A stretch of 64,000 nucleotides of DNA from assembly GCF_028736115.1 (NCBI RefSeq), contig NZ_CP117877.1, forward strand, positions 1,426,001 through 1,490,000, in the 5' to 3' direction. This DNA comes from Mucilaginibacter sp. KACC 22063. GTDB lineage: Bacteria; Bacteroidota; Bacteroidia; Sphingobacteriales; Sphingobacteriaceae. Under the pieces are notes generated by a model. The model worked only from the letters and a program-made list of their open reading frames with translations. It was not told the origin of the DNA and did no database searches. Position numbers and translations under genes: made by a program. Shown one piece after another: positions 25,977 through 33,996 of this stretch (position 1 is its first letter; every line of letters begins with the position of its first letter).

Positions 25977-27101
25977 TTAGTTACGTGATGCGATCAGTTG
26001 TTCGCATAAGCCAAATGATAGTGTCATGCCGTTACCGCCCAAGCCGTTAATAATGGTAACTCCGGGTTCGGCATCCATCACTAATTCTAATTGGCCGTTC
26101 ATCATTTTTGAATATATGCCATGCCATGATTGCATCAGCTGCCAGTTCTTAAAGGTGGCAAACGTTTGCAAATAATCTATTATCATTTGGTTAATAAATT
26201 GCTTGTCGAAAGGATCATGAACAAGGCCGTATTCGTGCGAGTCGCCTATAGTAAGTTCGCCACTGCCGTTTTGTGAAACCATAACGTGTATGCCCCATTT
26301 TAATTGCTCGGCATATTGTGTTTCATAACGTTTACGTAAAGCATCCAGAGATGGCGCCGCCTGGAAACCCGGATAATGGATCATGGATAAACCACCGCAT
26401 AACGACGGGCCAATACGCCATTCATCGGGTTGTGCAACCAAACGCATCATTTGTAATTTACATTTGGTGATCGGCGTGTTTAAAAACAGTTCTGGGTAAA
26501 GCGTTTCAAATTCAGATCCGCTGCAAACAAATATCTCATCGGCTTTCCATTTGCGGCTACCCGAGTAAACGGTAGGATGGTTAATGCGGCTGATAGCTGT
26601 ATTCCAGAAAAATTGCACGCCGTATTTTTCTTCAAGATATTGCGCAATCTGCCCAACAGCCACGCGCGATTCAACAATCATTTCCTCGCCGCTCCATAAA
26701 GCGCCTTTAAGTTGGTTAGGGTTTACAGCCGGTGATTTAGCTAATGCCTGTTCTGGTGTAAGTAATGCGCAGTCGCGGTGAGATTTATTGATCTCTGCAT
26801 ACTCTGCCATTACTTTAAGCTCATCTTCCTGGTAGGCAAGATGCAAAGAGCCAACTTCATTATGCCAGATATTAGCCTCTGTGCATATCTCTTTCCAGAT
26901 ACTGCGCGACAGCATAGCACGCTCAAATAAAGGGCCCGTTGCCTGGCCTATAGGCCATACCATGCCAAAATTACGCACAGATGCACCTACTGCCGCCTGG
27001 TTACGTTCAAAAGCACAAACTTTATAGCCACGTATGGCTAATGCCCTTGCTGTAGCAAGCCCAATAATGCCTGCGCCGATTACAATTGCAGATTTACTCA
27101 T
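25977..27101 (-). CDS. TIGR03364-type FAD-dependent oxidoreductase, phosphonate-associated
   Basis: A 374-residue flavoprotein of the D-amino-acid-oxidase/glycine-oxidase fold. The N-terminal dinucleotide site is SAIVIGAGIIGLATARALAIRG (4-25) with an acidic strand end at FERN. The FAD-binding C-terminus is VTIINGLGGNGMTLSFGL. Family members lie beside phosphonate genes and oxidise aminoethylphosphonate-type amines, with phosphonoacetaldehyde as product (family knowledge as I recall it). Its ATG overlaps the stop of the DUF5690 gene by 4 bases, so the two are translationally coupled. The phosphonatase-like HAD in the same operon could use the product. Confidence 0.88.
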   Translation of the reverse strand: MSKSAIVIGAGIIGLATARALAIRGYKVCAFERNQAAVGASVRNFGMVWPIGQATGPLFERAMLSRSIWKEICTEANIWHNEVGSLHLAYQEDELKVMAEYAEINKSHRDCALLTPEQALAKSPAVNPNQLKGALWSGEEMIVESRVAVGQIAQYLEEKYGVQFFWNTAISRINHPTVYSGSRKWKADEIFVCSGSEFETLYPELFLNTPITKCKLQMMRLVAQPDEWRIGPSLCGGLSMIHYPGFQAAPSLDALRKRYETQYAEQLKWGIHVMVSQNGSGELTIGDSHEYGLVHDPFDKQFINQMIIDYLQTFATFKNWQLMQSWHGIYSKMMNGQLELVMDAEPGVTIINGLGGNGMTLSFGLCEQLIASRN

Positions 27102-28408
27102 GCAGGTTGAATATTAATAGATTTCAGATTGCTTTTAGTTTTTTGTGCGCTTTGATAAAAGTATATCAGCGATGCCAAAGCGCCTATGCCGCCTACTATA
27201 CCTGTGATCATTACGGCATCTTTAAAAAAGTATGCCCAGCTGATGTTAGGTTTGCCTAATTCTTTAATAATAAGTACACTAATGCTGCCGAGATAACCCA
27301 TAGAGTCGGCTATGTACATTACAAAACCAACGTTGCTACGATAATGAAAGGTGGCTATCATGCGCTCAAAGAAAATAGCATTATAAGGTACATAGCCCAT
27401 GTAGAGACCCAAACCGGCTAATGTCATCCAGGTAATTGCATTAATGTAGTGATGCTCAAACAAAATAGTTGATATGGCTGCCAGGGCACAGCCGGTAATG
27501 ATCATGGCATGTATAATACTAAAGGCCCTCAAATTACGGCGGATCAGTATCAGTAAGCCCATACTTACCAAAACGATAACTGATATTACAGAATCAATTT
27601 TTGTAAATATAGTATTGTCCTTTACACCTAAACCTGCCCAGATTTCTACTTCGAAATTGTCGCGTACATCGCGCATAACGGTGAGCAAAACATAGATGAT
27701 GATAGTTAAAATGATACCCGGTAAAAAACGGACAATAAAGCTTTTTCTCTCCGCGGCATTCATTGGTTCGCGCTTGGTGCGCAATTGAATATCCAGTTTG
27801 GTTGGCTCGGGCATAGCTTCCAGCAGCAGAAGGAAGATTAACAGGGGCAAGGCAAACAAGGCTCCTGTTAAAAATGGCATCAGGTGTTCGCTTACATGCC
27901 ATACACTAATAAGTATGCGGCCCACTGTTTTAACAAAGCCTGAAGCGAAAATAAGGCTAATGGATAGCACAGCTGCCATAAACTCTGTCGACCGGCGGCC
28001 TTCCAGATAGCTGAATACTAATCCCCATATCATCCCTAAAGGGAAACCGTTTATAAATAGGCAGATAATATTATAAGGTGCGGGTATAATGGCAAATCCT
28101 AATAAGGCAAGCCAGGCAATGCCAATAAGTACCAGAATAATTTTTGGCCGTGCATTGTGCTTTAGTTCGGCAATAAAACGGATGCCGTAAAATTTGCTAA
28201 GCGTATAACCTGCCACCTGTGCTATTACCAGCCAGACTTTATAATCGATATGGAAATATTGCTGCCCTGCAAAGGTGCCTGCCGAAAATGCTTTGCGGAA
28301 AGCATACATACAGGTATAGGTGCCAAATGCAGCCAGTGATGCCACAACGGTTTGCAGTACATACGGCCATTTAGCAACCGTGCGGCGTAAATGCTTTTCC
28401 AGTTGCAT
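27098..28408 (-). CDS. DUF5690 multi-pass membrane protein, MFS-like transporter candidate
   Basis: A 436-residue protein with about 12 hydrophobic segments (for example TVVASLAAFGTYTCMYAF and LVIAQVAGYTLSKFYGIRFI), arranged like a major-facilitator transporter. DUF5690 has no firm function. It lies between the FAD oxidoreductase (4-base overlap) and the phosphonatase-like HAD (3-base gap). The natural guess is inner-membrane uptake of a phosphonate or head group released by the phospholipase. That role is inference from context. Confidence 0.82.
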   Translation of the reverse strand: MQLEKHLRRTVAKWPYVLQTVVASLAAFGTYTCMYAFRKAFSAGTFAGQQYFHIDYKVWLVIAQVAGYTLSKFYGIRFIAELKHNARPKIILVLIGIAWLALLGFAIIPAPYNIICLFINGFPLGMIWGLVFSYLEGRRSTEFMAAVLSISLIFASGFVKTVGRILISVWHVSEHLMPFLTGALFALPLLIFLLLLEAMPEPTKLDIQLRTKREPMNAAERKSFIVRFLPGIILTIIIYVLLTVMRDVRDNFEVEIWAGLGVKDNTIFTKIDSVISVIVLVSMGLLILIRRNLRAFSIIHAMIITGCALAAISTILFEHHYINAITWMTLAGLGLYMGYVPYNAIFFERMIATFHYRSNVGFVMYIADSMGYLGSISVLIIKELGKPNISWAYFFKDAVMITGIVGGIGALASLIYFYQSAQKTKSNLKSINIQPA

Positions 28409-28411
28409 AAC

Positions 28412-29098
28412 TTACTGGTTAATAATGGTTAACACATCGCTGATATCGTCAATAATGTGGGTAGGATTATAGGTTTCCAGTTCATGACGGGTGTAAATGC
28501 CTGTAGTTACACCTATAATATATTTACAGTTGGCATTATGGCCCTCCTGCATATCAACGGCGGTATCACCAATCTTAACTACCTCGTCAGCGCTGCCGAT
28601 ACCGCCTTCAATCATCATTTTCTCGATCATATATGGGTAAGGGCGACCCTGCTCAACTTCGTCAGAACCGACAACATAATCGATCAAGCCTTTTTCACGC
28701 CATTGCAGGCGGCTTACAATAATGTCGGCAATGTCTTTTGAAAAACCGGTATCAAGCCCTACCTGTACACCCTGCTCTTTTAAAGCAGTAAATGTTTCTT
28801 CCACGTTGGGTAATGGGACAATACCTGGCGAAGTGCGATAGTGCAGTATCATTTGCTGCACAAACTCTTTATGGATATCCTTAACCAGCCTGTCTGTAAT
28901 TTTATCAGCAGTTGGTTCATGATTTTGCAGTAACTGACGGATGGCAAGCGTTTTTTCGTAACCCATTATAGGGTCAATTTCGGCAACCGGAACATGGTAT
29001 CCGTAAAGGCTAAGGGCCGAACTTAGTGCTTTGCTTACATCGTGATTATCTTTAACGGTAGTACCGGCTATATCGAAAACGGCTAATCTGACAGGCAT
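28412..29098 (-). CDS. Phosphonatase-like HAD hydrolase (TIGR03351 / PhnX relative)
   Basis: A 228-residue HAD-superfamily enzyme. Motif I is VFDIAGTTVKDN (7-18), with nucleophile Asp9 and the AGTT form typical of phosphonatases. The cap has PIMGYEKTLAIRQLL, where Lys49 lines up with the Schiff-base Lys of phosphonoacetaldehyde hydrolase. Motif II is GLDTGF, and motifs III/IV are GRPYPYMI and KIGDTAVDMQEG. It likely cleaves the C-P bond of phosphonoacetaldehyde or a close analogue, giving phosphate and an aldehyde. It is the first gene of a four-gene operon; the shared regulatory element lies directly upstream. Confidence 0.88.
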   Translation of the reverse strand: MPVRLAVFDIAGTTVKDNHDVSKALSSALSLYGYHVPVAEIDPIMGYEKTLAIRQLLQNHEPTADKITDRLVKDIHKEFVQQMILHYRTSPGIVPLPNVEETFTALKEQGVQVGLDTGFSKDIADIIVSRLQWREKGLIDYVVGSDEVEQGRPYPYMIEKMMIEGGIGSADEVVKIGDTAVDMQEGHNANCKYIIGVTTGIYTRHELETYNPTHIIDDISDVLTIINQ

Positions 29099-29100
29099 AA

Positions 29101-29141
29101 TAGTATTGCTTATTGTTTAGCAATACTAAACTTTGTTTATT
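29101..29141 (-). promoter_or_regulatory. Regulatory element upstream of the phosphonatase/phospholipase operon (site 1)
   Basis: It contains a perfect 10-bp inverted repeat (TAGTATTGCT, 8-base spacer, AGCAATACTA; 29101-29128). A 23-base block at 29119-29141 is identical, inverted, to 30647-30669 before the SusC gene. On the minus strand it reads AACAAAGTTTAGTATTGCT in its core. TAGTATTG is close to the -7 consensus, so operator and promoter may overlap. The likely binder is the adjacent XRE-cupin regulator. Confidence 0.75.
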
Positions 29142-29178
29142 AATAAATATAGAATTTTATATTAACTATGCGTTAACC

Positions 29179-29760
29179 TCACTGGCCTTTTTCTTCGAAG
29201 AAATAGATGACCAGCATTATTGCTTTTTTTTTGCCCAAGTTTTTGGGGGCATGGGGAATACGCCCGTCAAATAACAGAGAGTCGCCTTCTTCTAAGGTAT
29301 GCGTTTCGTTTTCAAACTCATAGGCTACCCTGCCCGATATCATGTACTTGTATTCGAATGCCTCTGTGGTTATGAGTGGCCGGTGGGCATTGGGCTCCAA
29401 CTCAAGTATGACAAAATCAATAGTTGAGTGCTTAATGGATTGTGTAAATATCCTCTGGTAATGAAAACCTGTGGCATGTTCCTTTTCAAAGTGCTCGTAA
29501 GTTGCGCTGCGCTTTAATATAATAGGCGCATGCTGGCTGCCCGATTTAATATCTTTAAAAAATACATTAAGGTCGATATCCAACGCTTTAATGATGTCTA
29601 TTAAAACAATAAGCGAAGGTATGGTCCGGCTGTTCTCAATCTGGCTGATCAGCCCTTTGCTTACATTGGCATTGGTGGCAAGTTCCTGAATAGTGATGTT
29701 CTTTTCGCGGCGGCGCTCTTTAATGCGGTTACTGATCTGTATAAGGATATCTTCTTCCAT
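29179..29760 (-). CDS. XRE-family regulator with C-terminal cupin sensor domain
   Basis: A 193-residue protein. An XRE helix-turn-helix spans about residues 8-70 (RIKERRREKNITIQELATNANVSKGLISQIENSRTIPSLIVLIDI). A cupin barrel (about 105-190; HRPLITTEAFEYKYMISGRVAYEFENE) holds a small-molecule or metal pocket. Such regulators control local catabolic genes. It lies between two divergent phosphonate units and is the only DNA-binding protein gene in 23-35 kb. Three copies of a common element lie before the phosphonatase operon, in its own intergenic region and before SusC. It probably regulates all three and itself. Confidence 0.92.
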   Translation of the reverse strand: MEEDILIQISNRIKERRREKNITIQELATNANVSKGLISQIENSRTIPSLIVLIDIIKALDIDLNVFFKDIKSGSQHAPIILKRSATYEHFEKEHATGFHYQRIFTQSIKHSTIDFVILELEPNAHRPLITTEAFEYKYMISGRVAYEFENETHTLEEGDSLLFDGRIPHAPKNLGKKKAIMLVIYFFEEKGQ

Positions 29761-29860
29761 TTAGGTCTTCGGTGTTGGTTGCTAAGTAATAAATAATGTA
29801 AGGCACAAACAAGCATTTTAACAATAATTCACACTTTTTTATTTTAATGCGTATATACTT

Positions 29861-29871
29861 AGTTTAGTATT
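29861..29871 (+). promoter_or_regulatory. Shared element between regulator and PhnZ-like gene (site 2)
   Basis: AGTTTAGTATT, followed by TGTT so that TAGTATTTG resembles a -7 box for the PhnZ-like gene. The same 11 bases are at 30656-30666 and, inverted, at 29122-29132. Confidence 0.65.
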
Positions 29872-29942
29872 TGTTAAAATAAATCATATTTATTTAACGG
29901 TATCGTAACAATTGAGTAGTTGATTTGAAATCAAAGTAACGC

Positions 29943-30533
29943 ATGATGCAAAATTTTGAAAAAAGCCCCGAAGCTATAGTTGAAGCTGTTTTTGAACTTT
30001 ACGAAAAACATGGTAATGAAGACTACATCGGCGAGCCCGTTTCACAAATAGAACACATGTCGCAGGCGGCAGCCCTGGCCGAAGCAGAAGGTTACGATGA
30101 CGAAGTAGTACTTGCCGCTTTTTTTCATGATATAGGTCATCTGTGTGCCGATGAAGAAGTTGCCAGTATGAATGGCATGGGGAATGTTGATCATGAAAAA
30201 CTTGGTGCTGATTATCTATTGCAAAAAGGTTTTTCCAACAGGCTGGCATCATTAGTAAACGCGCACGTAGTAGCTAAACGTTACCTCACTTTTAAATATC
30301 CCGAATATTATAACCAACTGTCTAAAGCCAGCAAGGCAACGCTTGAGTTTCAGGGTGGTGTGATGACAGCAGAAGAGGCTGCCGTTTTTGAGGCCAACCC
30401 TGATGCCGACCTTATTATACGCATGCGTTATTGGGATGACAAAGCCAAGGAGGTGGATATACCGGTTGACAATATTGACTTGTTAAAAAGCAAAGCCATT
30501 AACCACCTTAAACAGCAGGCAGCTAAGGTTTAG
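29943..30533 (+). CDS. PhnZ-like HD-domain mixed-valence di-iron oxygenase
   Basis: A 196-residue protein of the phosphonate-associated HD group (TIGR03276). Residues matching the PhnZ active site as I recall it appear at a constant offset: Tyr28 and Glu31 (lid), His38, His62-Asp63 (HD), His66, His84, His108 and Asp165 as metal ligands, plus Lys112, Ser130 and Gln137 for phosphonate binding. PhnZ cleaves 2-amino-1-hydroxyethylphosphonate to glycine and phosphate. Its usual partner PhnY, which makes that substrate, is not in the window. ATG 29943 or 29946 can start it. It is divergent from the regulator and precedes SusC/SusD. It is expected to be cytosolic. Confidence 0.9.
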   Translation: MMQNFEKSPEAIVEAVFELYEKHGNEDYIGEPVSQIEHMSQAAALAEAEGYDDEVVLAAFFHDIGHLCADEEVASMNGMGNVDHEKLGADYLLQKGFSNRLASLVNAHVVAKRYLTFKYPEYYNQLSKASKATLEFQGGVMTAEEAAVFEANPDADLIIRMRYWDDKAKEVDIPVDNIDLLKSKAINHLKQQAAKV

Positions 30534-30629
30534 TAACATTAAATAATTGTAATTGCAATATTCATTGCGTATTACATAAAAGCCTGTTCTTCCCTTAATT
30601 TTCATTAAATCTTAAAAATTGCTTAATGT

Positions 30630-30669
30630 AAACTTTGTTTATAAATAATAAACAAAGTTTAGTATTGCT
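30630..30669 (+). promoter_or_regulatory. Regulatory element upstream of phosphonate-locus SusC (site 3)
   Basis: A perfect 13-bp inverted repeat (AAACTTTGTTTAT, 5-base spacer, ATAAACAAAGTTT; 30630-30660) overlaps a 23-base block (30647-30669) that is repeated inverted at 29119-29141. A TTTG at 30634-30637 and TAGTATTG at 30660-30667 could be -33 and -7 boxes. It lies 31 bases before the SusC start. Confidence 0.75.
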
Positions 30670-30700
30670 GTACTTAAAATTCACAATCAACTTTAAGCAA

Positions 30701-33700
30701 ATGAGACACATTTACAAGCGATTTAAGGCAGCAATGGCAGTGATGCTTTTTGGCCTTGTTCCGTTTACCGTGTTTGCCCAGAGCCAGATCTCGGGTACGG
30801 TAACGGACGAAAAACATGAAGCCCTGCCTGGCGTAAGCGTTATGCTGGTAGGCGCCAAAACCGGTACCACTACCGATTTAAACGGTCGTTTTACCTTAAA
30901 AGCTGAAAAAGGACAATTATTAAGATTAACCTACATTGGTTTTTTACCGCAACAGTATGTTGTAGGTGATGCAAAAACATTTACTATTGTACTGCGCGGC
31001 GATAGTAAATCATTAAACGAGGTTGTGGTAACAGCCCTTGGTATTAAAAAAGAGACCCGCCGCGTAGGTTATGCTTTACAGACAGTTAACGGCGAAGATT
31101 TAACCTTAGCACGCGACCCTAACCCGGTTACCGGTTTAGTGGGTAAAGTGGCAGGTTTATCAGTAGGCCCATCGGCTGAATTATTGGGCAACCCCAATGT
31201 AAGTATTCGTGGTAACAGCGTTTCACTTTATGTAGTGGATGGTTTCCCGATCAATACCGACACTTACAATATCAGCCCTGATGATATTGAATCATATACT
31301 GTATTAAAAGGCCCTGCTGCTGCGGCACTTTACGGTAACCGTGCATCATACGGTGCGATATTAATTACCACCAAAAAAGGTAACAAAAACAAAAAAGGTT
31401 TAACCGTTGACCTTAACAGCAGTACTGTGATCAACACAGGCTTCCTTGCGTTTCCACGTATTCAACATTCATACGGACCAGGTGAAAATACTTTTTACGA
31501 GTTTGTGGACGGTAAAGGTGGTGCACCAGGTGGTGTGGACTCTGATTATGATATCTGGGGCCCTTATTTTGCAGGCCAGTTGATCCCTCAGTACGATAGC
31601 CCTGTTATCAATGGCGTTCGCCAGGGTACACCTTGGGTAGCACGCGGTGCCAACAACCTTAAAGATTTCTTACAAACAGGCTATCAAACAAACAACAATA
31701 TTGCGTTATCTGCAAACGGTGATAACTATACCACCCGTTTCTCTGTATCGCAACAACACCAGCAAAGCTATATTCCAGAGCAATACCTGGATATTTTCAA
31801 CGGTAACTTTTACGCTTCATTCACTCCAACATCACGCTGGAAATTTGAAGGTAACGTAAACTTTAACAGACAAACAACTGATAACTACCCGGACGTTAAC
31901 TACGGCCCTAACAGTTTGATCTATAACATGGCGATCTGGACCGGTGCTGATTGGAGCGTTAATTCGCCTGATATTAAAGCGATTTGGCAGCCAGGTAAAA
32001 CCGGTGTTCAGTCACAGTTTGAGGAATATACCCGTTACCATAATCCTTGGTTCATGGTGAAAGAGTGGACCCGCGGACACTACAAAAACGATATTTACGG
32101 CTATTTATCTGCCAACTTTAAGATTAACAATAACTTAAACGCTACACTGCGTTCGCAGATTGATACTTATGACCTGCTGCATACAGAAAAAATGCCATTC
32201 TCGGCCCACCCTTATGGCCGCGAAGGTAACGAGGGCGACTACCGCGAAGACAGACGCAGCTTGTTTGATAACAACACCGAGTTAATGTTGAACTATGATT
32301 ATACCGTTAAAAAATTCCTTAACCTTTCGGGTGTTGTGGGCGGTAACATGCGTAACTTCTACTACAACTCAAACTGGACTTCTACCGATTACCTGAACGT
32401 ACCTGAAGTATATTCATTCAGTAACTCAAAAAACCCGGTACAATCAACCAGCTTTAATTCACAAATGCGTGTAATGAGTGCTTATTACTCTTTAGATGCA
32501 ACCTTTGGTAAATATGCTACCATATCAAGTACCGGCCGTATAGATAAGTCGTCTGCTTTCCAGGAACCTACTACTTATTACTATCCAAGTTTATCGGCAT
32601 CAACTGTAATCTCTGATTACATTAACCTGCCAAGCTTTATTTCTTTCTTAAAAGGTAGAGCATCGTTCTCGAACATCCGTTCAGATGCTACCGCAACAAC
32701 CATAGGCCCTGCACCGTTTAACAGCATCACTGTTTATGGTGGCGATACCAGCCCGTCATTATATGATAACCCGCTTGGTTATGGTAAAACTTATACCTCG
32801 CCATACAACGGCCCCGATTATTCGCTTGCTACATCTTATTCAACCAGCAAGCCTTATAACAGCCAGACCGCAGGTTATGCATCTGATTATCTTTACCAAA
32901 ACGGCATCAAAACTTCAACCCGCGTAAACTACGAGGAAGGTTTTGATATCAAGTTCCTGAAAAACCGCTTAGGTTTCAGCGGTACCGCGTTCCAGTATAT
33001 TGATGGTCCGCGTATCCTGCCTAATACTATTTCAACAGCTACCGGTTACACTACCGAATATATCAACGCTTTAAAAACCAAAAAAACCGGTTACGAAGGT
33101 TCATTAAGCGGTACACCGATCAAAAATCTGGGTGGCTTTACCTGGGATATCCTTGTTAACGTGGCTACCTTTAAAGAGGTATATAAAGAATTGCCTCCGG
33201 GACAATCTACTTACAATACCTTCTTCCATGCAGGCGACCGTACTGACAAACTTTACGGTAGTGCATTTGTACGCTCTCCTGGCGGCCAGATCATTAATGA
33301 CGCAGCAGGCAAACCGCTTATTAACCCGGTTGCACAATACTTAGGTAATGAAAATGCGAAATACAACTGGAGTGTTTATAACAAGGTAAGATATAAAAAT
33401 GTTAACCTGGGCTTCCAGTTTGACGGTTCCGTTGGCGGTAAAATTGTTGACTACATGCACAACAAAACCATGCGTGGCGGTAGCAACATAGAAACTGCAG
33501 AAGGTGCTTTAGGTGCTGCACGTTACCAGGATTGGTCTAACTATGGCAAAACCGGTTACAATGGTACTTATGTTGGTCCGGGTGTGGTAATTACCAACGG
33601 TGCTAACATTACTTATAATTCGCAAACAGGTGCCGTATCGTATGATAAAACGCCAACTTTTGCCCCTAACAAGCAAACTGCTTTTGTACAGGATTATGTA

Positions 33701-33979
33701 AGTAAATATTACAATGCTGATGAAGCTAACCTGATGAGCAAAACCTTCTCGAAACTGCGTGAGGTTACTTTAGGTTATGATTTCCCTACGCAATGGTTAC
33801 AAAAAACATTCATCAGAAAAGCATCAGTATCAATATACGGCCGTAACCTGCTTTATTTCTACAAAGATCAACGCTTTAAAGACGTAGACCTTGACCAGTA
33901 CAATTATGCTACGGCAAGTACTTCGCTGCAGTCGCCAACTGTCCGCAGTTACGGCTTTAACTTAAATGTATCATTCTAA
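30701..33979 (+). CDS. SusC/RagA TonB-dependent transporter of the phosphonate locus
   Basis: A 1092-residue protein. ATG 30701 is used because it begins a normal signal peptide (MRHIYKRFKAAMAVMLFGLVPFTVFAQ). An upstream start at 30635 would lie within the regulatory dyad. There is no STN domain. Order: carboxypeptidase-regulatory-like domain (about 30-110, ISGTVTDEKHEALPGVSVMLVG), TonB box/plug (LNEVVVTALGIKKETRRVGYA; GPAAAALYGNRASYGAILITTKKG), and an outer-membrane barrel. It pairs with the SusD-like_2 gene 17 bases on. Given the regulon it may import phosphonates or phosphonolipid fragments (inference). Confidence 0.94.
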   Translation: MRHIYKRFKAAMAVMLFGLVPFTVFAQSQISGTVTDEKHEALPGVSVMLVGAKTGTTTDLNGRFTLKAEKGQLLRLTYIGFLPQQYVVGDAKTFTIVLRGDSKSLNEVVVTALGIKKETRRVGYALQTVNGEDLTLARDPNPVTGLVGKVAGLSVGPSAELLGNPNVSIRGNSVSLYVVDGFPINTDTYNISPDDIESYTVLKGPAAAALYGNRASYGAILITTKKGNKNKKGLTVDLNSSTVINTGFLAFPRIQHSYGPGENTFYEFVDGKGGAPGGVDSDYDIWGPYFAGQLIPQYDSPVINGVRQGTPWVARGANNLKDFLQTGYQTNNNIALSANGDNYTTRFSVSQQHQQSYIPEQYLDIFNGNFYASFTPTSRWKFEGNVNFNRQTTDNYPDVNYGPNSLIYNMAIWTGADWSVNSPDIKAIWQPGKTGVQSQFEEYTRYHNPWFMVKEWTRGHYKNDIYGYLSANFKINNNLNATLRSQIDTYDLLHTEKMPFSAHPYGREGNEGDYREDRRSLFDNNTELMLNYDYTVKKFLNLSGVVGGNMRNFYYNSNWTSTDYLNVPEVYSFSNSKNPVQSTSFNSQMRVMSAYYSLDATFGKYATISSTGRIDKSSAFQEPTTYYYPSLSASTVISDYINLPSFISFLKGRASFSNIRSDATATTIGPAPFNSITVYGGDTSPSLYDNPLGYGKTYTSPYNGPDYSLATSYSTSKPYNSQTAGYASDYLYQNGIKTSTRVNYEEGFDIKFLKNRLGFSGTAFQYIDGPRILPNTISTATGYTTEYINALKTKKTGYEGSLSGTPIKNLGGFTWDILVNVATFKEVYKELPPGQSTYNTFFHAGDRTDKLYGSAFVRSPGGQIINDAAGKPLINPVAQYLGNENAKYNWSVYNKVRYKNVNLGFQFDGSVGGKIVDYMHNKTMRGGSNIETAEGALGAARYQDWSNYGKTGYNGTYVGPGVVITNGANITYNSQTGAVSYDKTPTFAPNKQTAFVQDYVSKYYNADEANLMSKTFSKLREVTLGYDFPTQWLQKTFIRKASVSIYGRNLLYFYKDQRFKDVDLDQYNYATASTSLQSPTVRSYGFNLNVSF

Positions 33980-33996
33980 TTGCTTAGCTAATTAAC

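Noticed and set aside
30635..30700. Extended N-terminus for the phosphonate-locus SusC
   Set aside because: It would place 22 non-signal residues before a normal signal peptide and would overlap the 13-bp dyad and shared 23-base block. ATG 30701 is preferred.
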